DNA of 64,000 nucleotides from Kuschelorhynchus macadamiae (Eukaryota; Arthropoda; Insecta; Coleoptera; Curculionidae), in assembly GCA_030620095.1 (NCBI GenBank), contig JAUTXW010000597.1, positions 124,001 to 188,000 of the forward strand. The letters run 5' to 3'. The notes beneath the pieces are model-generated. The model was not told the DNA's origin. It was given only the letters and a program-made list of their open reading frames with translations, and made no database searches. Positions 19,158 through 31,678 of this stretch are shown piece after piece; positions within the stretch are counted from its first letter, which is position 1; the number at the start of each line of letters is the position of its first letter. Both the position numbers and the translations under genes were made by a program.

Positions 19158-20093
19158 GTACATTTTTGGGGACACTGTTATCGCCTGTTGATCGTTCCGC
19201 GTGTTCCCGTTTTACCTACCAACTCAGAAATTCCCGATTTTTCTGAAGACCAATTTTTCTGGAGCGTTTCGCCCGAATAATTTATTTAAAATTAGATTCA
19301 CAAGATCTGCGGTCAAAATGTAAGGAGTTAAAATGTCTCTAATGCAGTTAGTTTAATTGTTTGACTGTAATCCGCCAAGTTTTCTGTTGGTTTATTGTGC
19401 AACTGAACTGTGACCCAATTGCAATCATTCTCGCATGGGAATTAAAATTTTTAAAACAATGTATGGGAAGGGTTACTAATTATTTATTTTAATTGTATTA
19501 TACCTTCGATATTGCATCTATGCTGTCGCGCACAGGAGTCTAACCTAGTACCGATCAGTTTGGTTCTCTGCGCTAACACACTTACGCTAGTATTAATATT
19601 CAATTCGTATTAACCTGTATTAAGAAAGATATATTACAATTTTAACAATACTTACAAACAATTTGATGTTGTTTTGTGTAACTGAACTGCGACCCAATTG
19701 TAATTTTTCTAGCATGGGACTAAAAAATATTAAAATAATATATGGTAAGGGTTAGTAATTAAATATTTATTTTAACTCTATTATATCTTTGTGTTATCTT
19801 CGAGCTTTCGCGTTCTGATAGCTAAATTTGTCCTTATCAACTTAGTACCTTTGTGATTCCATGCTCCGGCTAGTGCCAATGCATTTACATAACAAAGTAT
19901 CCATAATAAACGGCATTAAGAATTCTTTATTAATCTCAAATTTGAGTATTTGGGCCTTGACCACATATTTTGCTAGAACTGTTACCAGGCAAAACGAAAC
20001 CAAAATATCTGAAATTTAAAGACCATGCGAAATGGGAGTAGGTAAATCGGGAACAGAATATTATCAGTGTTCTTTAGAACTGTTTTTTTTTAG
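19158..20093 (+). other. Intron 5, filled by an inverted-repeat element
   Basis: The ends TGTTCCCGTTTTACCTAC (19202-19219) and GTAGGTAAATCGGGAACA (20038-20055) are inverted repeats matching at 17 of 18 positions, so most of the 936-bp intron may be one insertion of 854 bp. Inside, GCAACTGAACTGTGACCCAATTG (about 19398) recurs in diverged form about 279 bp on (about 19677), each followed by CATGGGA and an AT-rich tail. No frame of note. Confidence 0.65.
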
Positions 20094-20411
20094 AATATGA
20101 AAATAACTTTCAATTATTGTACGATGAGTCGTCCCATACCTACAACATAAACGTATTGCAAACCTTAGATACTGATACACTTGAATCCAATACGCAAATA
20201 ATATTGACAATAATTGTTTCAACAACCGATGGTAGTGCAACGGGAAGTACAGTTCTAGTACTCAATTTGCCAACTCAGGATAAAACACTCAGATTTGCAA
20301 AGGACTATTATTTAGCACATTATAACATTAATTCTGAACCTTCCGTCACCCTCGATGAAAATATAATGTTAACCATTGAAGGTTATTTGAACGTGCAGAT
20401 TTCTTTTAAAG
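20094..20411 (+). CDS. Exon 6, one cadherin-like repeat
   Basis: It is 318 bp (106 codons) between TTTTTTAG and GTATACTC. It encodes Y-E-N-N-F-Q-L-L, Q-T-L-D-T-D-T-L, L-T-I-I-V-S, S-T-V-L-V-L-N-L-P, D-Y-Y-L-A-H-Y and V-Q-I-S-F-K. The L-D-T-D at the LDRE position is nearer to the canonical calcium motif than the L-N-S-S of other units, though the glutamate is still absent. Confidence 0.86.
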
Positions 20412-20470
20412 GTATACTCTTTAATTATTATTTGCCTAATATTTTGTATGGTTAAAAAATAAACTTTCAG

Positions 20471-20785
20471 GTTATGATGATAATTTTGTGCTTGAGAGTA
20501 CTTCAAATGAAGGATATAACATTAAAATCAACACACCACTAAATGACAGTGTTATATCTTCAAATGTGGAATTGCTTTTAATTATTACTGCAACGGATAG
20601 TGATTCCAATGCGTTTACTTCTACAGTTTTGGTATTAAAATTCCCGTCGTTCACAAATGACGCCTTCGAGAGTGATTATTATTCTGCTGAATACTTTATT
20701 AGTAATTCCGGCGTCGATGAAATATCTATAATAGGAGAGAAAATAAAGGTTAAAAGTGCTGATTATACTGAAATACATTTTGCAG
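20471..20785 (+). CDS. Exon 7, one cadherin-like repeat
   Basis: It is 315 bp (105 codons) between CTTTCAG and GTATGTAT, 59 bp after exon 6. It has Y-D-D-N-F-V-L-E, P-L-N-D-S-V-I, L-I-I-T-A-T-D-S-D, S-T-V-L-V-L-K-F-P and Y-Y-S-A-E-Y. The T-A-T-D-S-D stretch is the most cadherin-like in the window. A 10.9-kb intron follows. Confidence 0.87.
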
Positions 20786-21202
20786 GTATGTATTTATATT
20801 ATCTTTTAGTTGATACATATAGTTCGTATTCCATCAGGATTCTCAGGTAAACAAGTCTCAATTGTAGCGATCTGAGTCATTGTTGACGCTTGTTAATAAC
20901 CTAAATAACAATTTTTTTTTAAAATAATTTATACAAATATATAATAAATAAGGTTTTACAAATTTTATGAGCGAGCAGTGTTGTTAAAGTTAGGGTATAA
21001 TGGAAAATCTCGAATACTTCCGAAGATATCCGTTAAAAAGCAAAAATGGTTGTTTTCTTTTTATTTTTTTCAGTTTGCATTCGATGAGATATTTAAAAAT
21101 TAACGATATATATTTATAACAACTTTTTCTCCTCTACAAGGTGGTGAACTCAGATTTAAAATCCGATTTTTCGTCGTTGTGGTCTTCTACACTTTGGTTT
21201 TT
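20786..21202 (+). other. Intron 7, left end: no gene seen
   Basis: AT-rich sequence with no recognisable feature. Confidence 0.5.
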
Positions 21203-23240
21203 ACTTCCCTAGTAAAGTGGAATCGTAAAACAACCACCATCCGAGATTTTTCCAGATCTTTAGGTTTCATATCCCTAGATGCCGAAAACTATATTTTCTC
21301 GATTCCGTCGGCCTGTCTGTCTGTTCGCGGCATAGCTAAAAATTAAGAGTCATATGGGGATGACCTGGTAACATCTTAGTAAAATTACAATATGGCAAAA
21401 ACAAAATGGTAGCCTAGTGAAATGCTAAAAAAAAATAATTACTAAAAGACTACATTTCCAATGTATCTCAAATTTTGTACAAAAATCAGGTATAATGTAA
21501 GAATAAACTGGTAAAATTTTGGTACGAATCCAAGATGGCTGAACAAAATGGGGGCTTAGTAAAAGATTTAAACATTCAAAATGAAAAAAACTGACTGCAC
21601 TGATTTCACATTGTGTGCTATAACTAATTGTGGTATAAAGATAACGGACAAAATGGCGGCTAAATAAAAAGTTTGTCATATCGAAAAAAATCACCCGCTC
21701 AGGTATTACATAATTTCTTCACGTTTCAGCGTCCCTAGTTGTCAAAAAATTGTTTTATCAACTCCGTCGGTCTGTCTGTTGGTCTGTGTTCGCCGCATAG
21801 CTTAAAAACTACTTATCAGATTAGCTTCAAATTTTAGTCAAAAATTAAGGATCAGATGGGGATGACTTGGTAATATCTTGGTAAAATTCCAAGATGCCGG
21901 AACAAGATGGCCACTTAGTGAAAATTATTACTAAAAAGACTAATTATTAAATTTACTTGAATTTTAATATAGGAATGAATTGTTAATATTTTAACATGAA
22001 TATAAAATAGCAAAACAAAATGGCGTCCTAATAAAATATTTAAAAAATGAGCATGAAAAAACTACTTATCAAATTAATTTCAAATTTTCTGCAAGCATTA
22101 AGTGTAATATAGAGATAAACTGGTAAAGATGTGGTCCCAATTCTAGATGGCGGAAAAATGGCGACCAATTTTTTTAAAAATCTTATTCAATTGATTTTAA
22201 ATTTTACAGAGAAATTAAATGTGATATAGGGATAAACTGGTGCGAATTCGAAATAACGTGACAAAACGGTCTGTCTGTCTGTCCGTCTGTTCGCGGCATA
22301 GCTAAAAAACTACTTTCTCGATTGATTTCAAATGACCTGGTAATATTTTAATAAAAAAGTATAGTGGCGAAATAAAATGTAAAAAAATTATTACTAAACA
22401 ACTATTTATCCAATTTACGTCTTACTTTGCACAAAAATCAAGTAGAAAAGTAGAAACAAAATAACGGTTTAATAAAATATTTAAAAATTTAGCCTGAAAA
22501 AGCTACTTGTTAGATAAATTTCAAATTTTGTGCAAGCATTGATTATGGCATAGAGATGGACTGGTAGAATTGTGGTACGAATCCAAGATGGTGGAAAAAA
22601 ATGGCGGCCAAATGAAATGAATTGTTTGTAATCGTGAAAAAATTGCAATTTTTACATAACTTTACGTGTTATCGACCGTAGAAGCCAAAAATCTGTTTTC
22701 TCAATTCTATTTGTCTATCTATCTCTCAGTTCGCGGCGTAGCTAAAGACTACTTTTCCGATTGACTTCAAATTTTTAAAAATTATGGGTTTTGTGGGGAT
22801 AACCTCGTATTATTTTGGTAAAAATCCAATATAACGAAACAAAATGGAGCCTAGTGAAATGTTAAACAGAATATTTCTAAAAAACAAATTAACTAATTTA
22901 CCTCAAATTTTGCACAAAAATCAAGGAATCAGCCTGTAATGTTTTGATATGAATTCAGGACAGCAAAATAAAATGGCGGTCTAATAAACTATTTAAAGAA
23001 AGTCAAAAAAAATTCATATGAGATTAATTTTAAATTTTGGGCACCCATTAAGTGTGATATAGAGATAAACTGTAAAATTGTGATACGAATTTAAAACGAA
23101 AAACAAAGTGGCGGCCAAAAAAAATATTTAAAAAATCAATGTAGGAAAAACATTCTTATTCAATTGACTTAATGTCTTGCAGAAAATTGAATTAGATCTA
23201 GAGATTAATTGGTACGAATTCAAAATGACGATATAAAATG
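21203..23240. repeat. Diverged tandem array related to the MITE-like family
   Basis: The motif TCGCGGCATAGCTAAAA recurs at about 21326, 21791, 22292 and 22732, giving units of roughly 440-500 bp. Each unit begins with a CTGTCTGTCTGT-type run (weakest in the fourth) and carries modules such as AAGTGTGATATAGAGATAAACTGG and CCAAGATGGCGGAACAAAATGGCGGC. The left edge ACTTCCCTAGTAAA resembles the start of the element at 16758; I see no clear right end. Non-coding. Confidence 0.7.
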
Positions 23241-23812
23241 GCGGCAATGTAAATTATAGATTTATTTTTAAATGAGTTAACCTTTACACAAGAAATTTGT
23301 AATGAAATATATGTCTTTAAATACGGACTTAGATTTTTTTATTTCAATAGCTTGAAGAACTTTTTTTAGCATCGATGCATAGAATATCACAAGAACATGT
23401 TTAACGACGTTTTGCTATTTTACATGCATTTAAACGTTTTAAGGAGCGTGGAAAACAAAATTAAGGCTAAATACTAATATTAAAAAGGTGTTTGATACAT
23501 TAAAATATTTAAAAAACTAAAAACGTAAAGCTTAAAATTAAGACAAATAACTACATTAAATTCTGAAAATGACCTACTTATTTTCTTAAAACATGATCTT
23601 GCATTTTTAATAACTCTTTTCTGAACATTTTGAAGTACTATTATTGTTATTTTATTACAAGCCAACTGAATTTTTAGCGCAAGATCGTTCAAATTTCTAG
23701 GAGTCCTTAAGTAGACCTACTTCTCTAGGTATCCCCTTGTGGAAAAATCCATTAGAGTTAAATCCAAAGAATGAGACGGCTAATTAACAGAACCGTTATT
23801 ACCAGGGGCGTG
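23241..23812 (+). other. Intron 7: no gene seen
   Basis: AT-rich sequence; the - strand frame 23480-23692 shows no family features. Confidence 0.45.
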
Positions 23813-25108
23813 CGGTGAAATTTGGGACAAAGGAAGGAAGCAATTTTTCAAACCCTACCTATTTGTAATGTAGTTGTATTCTTCTATCTTTTTATCTTTT
23901 TTTTTCAAATTAATCCATAATTTCGTCGTAGATACGAAGATGCTGCGACATTGTCTGTATAATATTGATTTCAATCGCTAAGAGAGGCACATCCGAGAGA
24001 CGATATTGTCCTGTGGAATTCCGCAAATAAGTCTTTATTCGATGAGGTGCAGAAAAACTACGTTCTACCAAGGCACTAGTAGCTGGAATCGTCAGCACTA
24101 ACTCAGATAATTTAACTACCTCTAAATATCAGTCTCATATATAAATGTTAGTGTAACAAAACTAAATCAAGGTACAGCCCATAATGACGCATCAAACATT
24201 TTAACTGGGTTTCCGAAAAATTTTTTCCCTTAAACGCTTTAAAATTACACAATTCGAGAAAGTTTAGGTCTTCAAAGTTTTTAAACCTGTTGTCTACTTC
24301 TTGATAAACTTGATCCAAAATTTGGAAAAAAGTCTTCGATAACACGTTTTAATATTTCCAACATTATCCTTGCGCACGCGTTTTCTTTGTGGCTCCAAAC
24401 TGATACAACCGATACTATTCGTATTTTCCCAACATTTGTTAAAGTTATCTTTTTTTTTTGTTTATTGTATTTATTTTAAAACTCACATTTTGTTTACACT
24501 GAATCCGAAATCGTTTGTTTTACATTGTAATAAATTAAGCAGATTATCAGAAAATGCTTGTGTGCGTTTGGTAGATTTGGAAAAAGAGCAGCTATTCCAC
24601 TCAAAGTTGCAAAAATCAATTTATATTCTTTTATCTTCATCACTGATTGAGACAAAACTAAGTTTAATTTGGGCGCACAACAGTGAATAAATATCGCACA
24701 CGGATAAGTTTCCCGCACTTTTACTTTAAGACCGCCTAAATGTCAAAACTTTGAGCAACTAATTTTCCACAGGAATTAATATTTTTAATAAGTTCATATA
24801 AAATTTTATACAACGCAATAGCCGTTCTATCTTCTGACATGTTAATAAAACCTAAATATCTTTCCTGTAAGTTTTCGTCTCCATTTACAAACCGCAACAC
24901 AGCAGAAAGCTAACATTGATATAATCAGTCGTTTCCTTCAAAATAAAAGCTACAAAAAGTGCTTGCTTAATTTCTTCTTTAATTTTGTTTAAAATAACAG
25001 TCGAAATTGCAGAAATTAATTTTAAATTCGATTTGATGCGCCTTAAAACCCTTTTAAACAAGAGTCATACTTAGATAATAGAGAAACAAACTCTAGATAA
25101 TTACCTCT
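23813..25108 (-). pseudogene. Second hAT copy, truncated and decayed
   Basis: The element end CAGGGGCGTGCGGTGAAATTT (from 23813) matches the 3' inverted repeat of the hAT element at 16199. Going leftward to rightward the - strand gives the dimerisation region (23910-24098, L-T-I-P-A-T-S-A-L-V-E-R-S-F-S), then F-L-E-L-C-N-F-K-A-F-K-G (24148-24345). These are followed by K-L-N-L-V-L-S-Q-S (24494-24718) and a relic of S-A-N-R-G-N-Y-L-E near 25070-25100. Stops and frameshifts are many. The N-terminal quarter and the other terminal repeat are missing. Confidence 0.85.
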
Positions 25109-25176
25109 ATTTGCGGATACGTTATATGTATATATATATGACATATATCTCGGAAATATATATAAAACGTTTAAAT

Positions 25177-25178
<2 letters not shown>

Positions 25179-25211
<33 letters not shown>
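25179..25211. repeat. (AT)n microsatellite inside the left TIR of element A
   Basis: About 16 perfect AT units between GTTTAAATGG and ACTTTTTTGTCC; the opposite TIR has ordinary sequence (GAGAAAGTTTTAGAC) at this point. Confidence 0.85.
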
Positions 25212-25212
<1 letters not shown>

Positions 25213-25858
25213 TTTTTTGTCCGAGATATTTATGAAAAAACCAAAAAACTGCATTTTCGAAAAACTATAATTTATTTATTTATGAAAATTTTCAAAATCT
25301 GTAAGAACATTATTTACGAGTGCACCTATTAGATTTTACATACAACGTTTCGATTTTCTAGAACCATCATCAATTTTTTTTTTCTTATGGCCGCTGTGTT
25401 CGAAAAAACAGTTTTGAAAAAGTATTTCTTTAGAAAAAGTGTATCACACTTTGTAATTAGGTTATTACTAAAGGTGCAAAAAGTGCGTAGAGAAAATATT
25501 TAAACGTTTTTTGGAATTATCAAAGTAAAAAGTTAAAAATTAATAGTGTTAAATAGCAATATATTGTAATTTAACATCCAGTTCTACAAAAAATCAGTAA
25601 AAACTACTTAATAACATAATTGATTCGTGCACAATGTTCACACATGTTCAAACTACCACCCGCATATAACACTAACATCTTTGCCCAAGTAGGCTTTGCG
25701 TTTGAAATAAGACTGTTTAAACATTTTTTCGAATTATCGATATAAATTAAAATTTAATAGTTTCAAATAGCAATATTTTTAAATTGGACATTAAATTCTG
25801 CATAAAATCAGTAAGTTCTACTCAGTAACATTAATACTATGTGCACTGCACATAATGT

Positions 25859-26087
25859 ACCCCGAAGAACGACTGTCGACAGAACTTCTTTTCAAGCGCT
25901 GCACTGATTAGAAGCTTGCTAGGGTTAGCCAATTTTAAGAATCGCAACAGAAAGTATGCAAGTATGACAAGGAATGGAATAGGCAAATATTAGAATATTT
26001 TAATGAAAATCTGGTTTTTTCCATAAGAAGAATTGAAACAGAACTTCACATTCTGAAGTCAACCGTTCATGGCGATTTAAAAGTACT
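25859..26087 (+). pseudogene. Degenerate inverted copy of the transposase N-terminal region
   Basis: GTACCCCGAAGAACGACTGT ... AATAGGCAAATATTAGAATATTTTAATGAAAATC ... CCGTTCATGGCGATTTAAAAGTA aligns by eye with the coding stretch 29689-29920 of element B. It lacks an open frame. The same fragment is present in element B at about 30790-31020 in opposite orientation, so it was already part of the ancestral element. Confidence 0.78.
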
Positions 26088-26168
26088 AACCTTACAAGAA
26101 TTAACAGAAAATCAGTATGAACTACCTACTCAATAAAATTAATAAAAAAATGCTACATAATACTAGGA

Positions 26169-26623
26169 TTAAAAATGTTGACCGTTTTTTTCTATGCAGT
26201 GTCCGCATTTCCTTTCAACTGTTCTGATTACCCGTTGAATGGTATTTCTATTTATATTTTCTAGAATATTTCGGGTTCGCTGCTCAAGAACTTGCCTATT
26301 TTCTGGGGGGTCAAATTCGTATATTTCATTTTTCGCACATCCCCATAAATAAAAATCCAACGGCGTGATATCCGGGGATCTAGCTGGCCAGCGGACAGGA
26401 CCACTGTTGGATATTACGTTTTCACCAAAAGTTTTTGTTAAAAAGGTTTGTACATCCCTGCTGTTATGTGCAGGACAACCGTCTTGCTGAAACCACAAGC
26501 TATTAAACTGATCATCTGGCACAGCTTCTCGAATGGCAGGAACTATTTGATTCTGTAACATGGCAAGGTATCTTGGGCCTGTCAGTGTCTGATCAAAAAT
26601 AAAGGGACCAATGAGACGATTTC
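26169..26623 (-). CDS. Transposase of element A, exon 2
   Basis: It is 455 bp on the - strand, starting after TTACTTTTTAG and ending at a TAA; together with exon 1 it gives 352 residues. It contains the second catalytic aspartate in W-F-Q-Q-D-G-C-P-A-H-N and the third acidic residue in S-P-D-I-T-P-L-D-F-Y-L-W-G, the DDD/DDE layout of the Tc1/mariner superfamily. The glycine at the junction (G|GA) restores the block G-N-R-L-I-G-P-F-I-F expected in this family, which supports the intron. Confidence 0.88.
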
Positions 26624-26683
26624 CTAAAAAGTAATGGAAAATATTGAATTATAAGCAATTCAATTAGACTATGTTTATCTTAC

Positions 26684-27287
26684 CAAGCATCCCGCACCAC
26701 ACATTAAAACCAAATCGCTCTTGCAGCCTGCGTGGATCGCGTAGTTGCGGATTTTCAATAGCCCAATAATGGTGATTTTTTTTATTAAAAATGCCACAGT
26801 TTGTAAAATGAGTCTCATCTGACCAAATGACTTTATTGCAAAAAGCGGGATTTTCTCGACATCTATTGATATACCAATTACAAAAAACAATTCTTCTTTC
26901 GAAATCACCTGCTTGAAGTCCTTGCACAATTGTTGGCTTGTAAGGACGATATTTAGTTACTTTTAAGACGCCATGAACGGTAGATTTTGGAATTTGAAGT
27001 TCTGTTTCGCTTCTTCTTGTAGATGAAGTCGGATTTTCATTAAAATATTCTAGGATTTGCCTATTGCGTTGCTCGTTGTCTTTTGCATACTTCTTTGTGC
27101 GAATCTTATTAAAACTGCCAAACTCAAGCAAGTTTCTAACCAGCGTTTGAAAATAAGTTCTGCCAGGCTGCCGTCTTTCGGGGTACGTGTCAAAATACAC
27201 ATCCATGGCCCTGTTTGCATTTCTTTCATTTTTAATATAACACACTAACATATCAAACATTTCTTCATTAGAAAAGTTTAACGCCAT
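26684..27287 (-). CDS. Transposase of element A, exon 1
   Basis: It is 604 bp, from ATG at 27287 to the donor GTAAGATA; the intron is 60 bp (26624-26683). The first 50 residues (M-A-L-N-F-S-N-E-E-M-F-D-M-L) form a helix-turn-helix-like DUF4817-type region. A second HTH with S-T-V-H-G-V-L-K follows, then the first catalytic aspartate in V-I-W-S-D-E-T-H-F-T. Splicing gives an uninterrupted 352-residue protein acting as a cut-and-paste transposase in the nucleus. All three acidic residues are present, so activity is possible but not shown. Confidence 0.88.
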
Positions 27288-27991
27288 TGTAATCCTTATT
27301 AAAACAGCGATGAATGTTAAATAAAACTTAAACGTTGCATTTTTGACAGATTAAAAGCATTCTATTATTTCAAAACCAAAGCCTACTTGAGCAAAGATGT
27401 TAGTGTTATCTGCGGCTGGTCATTTGAACATTTGTGAACATTGTGCAATGTTATTGAGTAGTTTTTACTAATTTTTTGTAGAACTGGATGTTGAATTACA
27501 TATTGCCTTTTAACACTATTAATTTTTAATTTTTTACTTTGATAATTCCAAAAAACGTTTAAATATTTTCTCTACGCACTTTTTGCACCTTTAGTAATAA
27601 CCTAATTACAAAGTGTGATACACCGTTGAAAAGCTAAAGAAATACTCTTTTCAAAACTGTTAAAATCGAATATAGCGGCCATAAGAAAAAACAAAATTGA
27701 TGATGGTTCTAGAAAATCGAAACGTCGTATGTAAAATCTGACTTAATAGGTGCACTCTACGTAAAAAGTTGCCTTAATAATGTTCTTACAGATTTTGAAA
27801 ATTTTCATAAATAAATAAATTATAGGACTTTTTCGAAAATGCAGTTTTTTGGTTTTTTCAAAATATCTCAAAAACTAAAAAAGATAGAATCGCGAGCAAA
27901 ACGGCGTTAAATTACAAACATAATTGTCTAAAACTTTCTCCATTTAAACGTTTTTGTAACTATCATATATTTATATAGATATTATATATAT

Positions 27992-28938
<947 letters not shown>

Positions 28939-29133
28939 TATATATTTTGAGATATTTTATATAAAAATATATAAAAATATGCATTTTATATATAAAGTAT
29001 ATATCATTTATTTATTTATGAAAATTTTCAAAATCTGTAAGAACATTATTAAGGCAACTTTTTATATATAGTGCACCTATTAAGTCAGATTTTACATACG
29101 ACGTTTCGATTTTCTAGAACCATCATCAATTTT

Positions 29134-29141
<8 letters not shown>

Positions 29142-29227
<86 letters not shown>
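29142..29227. repeat. (AT)n microsatellite inside the left TIR of element B
   Basis: About 43 AT units between CATCATCAATTTTATTTTT and TCGATTTTAACAG; element A has CTTATGGCCGCTATAT here. Confidence 0.92.
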
Positions 29228-29230
<3 letters not shown>

Positions 29231-29589
29231 GATTTTAACAGTTTTGAAAAGAGTATTTCTTTAGCTTTTCAACGGTGTATCACACTTTGTGTTAAAAGTG
29301 CGTAGAGAAAATATTTAAACGTTTTTTGGAATTATCAAAGTAAAAAATTAAAAATTAATAGTGTTAAAAGGCAATATGTAATTCAACATCCAGTTCTACA
29401 AAAAATTAGTAAAAACTACTCAATAACATTGCACAATGTTCACAAATGTTCAAATGACCAGCCGCAGATAACACTAACATCTTTGCTCAAGTAGGCTTTG
29501 GTTTTGAAATAATAGAATGCTTTTAATCTGTCAAAAATGCAACGTTTAAGTTTTATTTAACATTCATCGCTGTTTTAATAAGGATTACA

Positions 29590-30194
29590 ATGGCGTTAAA
29601 CTTTTCTAATGAAGAAATGTTTGATATGTTAGTGTGTTATATTAAAAATGAAAGAAATGCAAACAGGGCCATGGATGTGTATTTTGACACGTACCCCGGA
29701 AGACGGCAGCCTGGCAGAACTTATTTTCAAACGCTGGTTAGAAACTTGCTTGAGTTTGGCAGTTTTAATAAGATTCGCACAAAGAAGTATGCAAAAGACA
29801 ACGAGCAACGCAATAGGCAAATCCTAGAATATTTTAATGAAAATCCGACTTCATCTACAAGAAGAAGCGAAACAGAACCTCAAATTCCAAAATTTACCGT
29901 TCATGGCATCTTAAAAGTAACTAAATATCGTTCTTACAAGCCAATAATTGTGCAAGGACTTCAAGCAGGTGATTTCGAAAGAAGAATTGTTTTTTGTAAT
30001 TGGTATATCAATAGATGTCGAGAAAATCCCGCTTTTTGCAATAAAGTCATTTGGTCAGATGAGACTCATTTTACAAACTGTGGCATTTTTAATAAAAAAA
30101 AATCACCATTATTGGGCTATTGAAAATCCGCAACTACGCGATCCACGCAGGCTGCAAGAGCGATTTGGTTATAATGTGTGGTGCGGGATGCTTG
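29590..30194 (+). pseudogene. Transposase of element B, exon 1 (frameshifted)
   Basis: It is the counterpart of exon 1 in element A but 605 bp instead of 604. A run of nine A's near 30091-30101 replaces eight, shifting the frame after F-N-K-K and giving a stop 5 residues later. Other differences from A are few, for example Y-P-G-R-R for Y-P-E-R-R. The donor is CTTG|GTAAGATAAAC. Confidence 0.88.
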
Positions 30195-30252
30195 GTAAGA
30201 TAAACAGTCTAATTGAATTGCTTATAATTCAATATTTTCCATTACTTTTTAG

Positions 30253-30707
30253 GAAATCGTCTCATTGGTCCCTTTATTTTTGATCAGACACTGACAGGCC
30301 CAAGATACCTTGCCATGTTACAGAATCAAATAGTTCCTGCCATTCGAGAAGCTGTGCCAGATGATCAGTTTAATAGCTTGTGGTTTCAGCAAGACGGTTG
30401 TCCTGCACATAACAGCAGGGATGTACAAACCTTTTTAACAAAAACTTTTGGTGAAAACGTAATATCCAACAGTGGTCCTGTCCGCTGGCCAGCTAGATCC
30501 CCAGATATCACGCCGTTGGATTTTTATTTATGGGGATGTGCGAAAAATGAAATATACGAATTTGACCCCCCAGAAAATAGGCAAGTTCTTGAGCAGCGAA
30601 CCCGAAATATTCTAGAAAATATAAATAGAAATACCATTCAACGGGTAATCAGAACAGTTGAAAGGAAATGCGGACACTGCATAGAAAAAAACGGTCAACA
30701 TTTTTAA
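30253..30707 (+). pseudogene. Transposase of element B, exon 2
   Basis: It follows a 58-bp intron (30195-30252) ending TTACTTTTTAG and ends at TAA. From M-L-Q-N-Q on, the protein sequence appears identical to exon 2 of element A, including Q-Q-D-G-C and S-P-D-I-T-P-L-D. The part is intact, but it is downstream of the frameshift in exon 1. Confidence 0.85.
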
Positions 30708-31349
30708 TCCTAGTATTATGTAGCATTTTTTTATTAATTTTATTGAGTAGGTAGTTCATACTGATTTTCTGTTAATTCTTGTAAGGTTAGTACTTTTAAA
30801 TCGCCATGAACGGTCGACTTCAGAATGTGAAGTTCTGTTTCAATTCTTATTATGGAAAAAACCAGATTTTCATTAAAATATTCTAATATTTGCCTATTCC
30901 ATTCCTTGTCATATTTGCATACTTTCTGTTGCGATTCTTAAAATTGGCTAACCCTAACAAGCTTCTAATCAGTGCAGCGCTTGAAAAGAAGTTCTGTCGA
31001 CAGTCGTTCTTCGGGGTACATTATGTGCAGTGCACATAGTATTAATGTTACTGAGTAGAACTTACTGATTTTATGCAGAATTTAATGTCCAATTTAAAAA
31101 TATTGCTATTTGAAACTATTAAATTTTAATTTATATCGATAATTCGAAAAAATGTTTAAACAGTCTTATTTCAAACGCAAAGCCTACTTGGGCAAAGATG
31201 TTAGTGTTATATGCGGGTGGTAGTTTGAACATGTGTGAACATTGTGCACGAATCAATTATGTTATTAAGTAGTTTTTACTAATTTTTTGTAGAACTGGAT
31301 GTTGAATTACATATTGCCTTTTAACACTATTAATTTTTAAATTTTTACT

Positions 31350-31352
<3 letters not shown>

Positions 31353-31403
<51 letters not shown>
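31353..31403. repeat. (TA)n microsatellite at the right edge of element B
   Basis: About 25 TA units directly follow the truncated right TIR (AAATTTTTACTTAC). Confidence 0.92.
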
Positions 31404-31408
<5 letters not shown>

Positions 31409-31678
31409 ACCAAAAAACAAATGTTAATCGTTTTTGTAAAGTAGTGAAAACAAATGGCCTAACTTTTCAAGGAAAAATGAAATTTTAAATAAAATAGCAA
31501 CTTTTCTATTAAAGAAATATAATTTCTATATGCATTTTCTGTTGAAGCATGAAGTGTATTGCCAATTAGTTAAAATATTAACTTCTCTCTTATCAGCATT
31601 TACATTTTAACATATGTTAAGGAAACTCCCTACCTAGACGCCCTTAAGAAAGACAAATACAAAATAGTTTATTTTTAG

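Larger units (their letters stand above)
25163..27960 (-). mobile_element. Long-TIR Tc1/mariner-type element A, potentially autonomous
   Basis: Inverted ends of more than 500 bp begin AAAACGTTTAAATGG (25164) on the left and end CCATTTAAACGTTTTT (about 27940-27955) on the right. The left end is interrupted by a (TA)n tract at 25179-25211. The complete transposase gene lies on the - strand (27287-26169). Between it and the left end, at about 25859-26087, is a degenerate + strand copy of the transposase N-terminal coding region, so the element carries an internal inverted duplication. Confidence 0.82.
28990..31352 (+). mobile_element. Long-TIR Tc1/mariner-type element B, inverted partner of A
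   Basis: It is nearly identical to element A in reverse orientation. Its left TIR has lost CTTATGGCCGC and neighbouring bases to a (TA)n run (29142-29227), and the segment AATTAGGTTATTACTAAAGGTG is missing near 29288. Its right TIR stops at 31352, where another (TA)n tract begins, about 300 bp short of the equivalent in A. The degenerate N-terminal fragment is at about 30790-31020 on the - strand. Confidence 0.82.

Noticed and set aside
21203..23240. CRISPR-like array
   Set aside because: Units of 440-500 bp are diverged along their whole length without short identical repeats and unique spacers, and the genome is eukaryotic.
24370..24718. + strand frame of 106 codons in intron 7
   Set aside because: It is antisense to the second hAT copy, whose - strand shows real transposase motifs.
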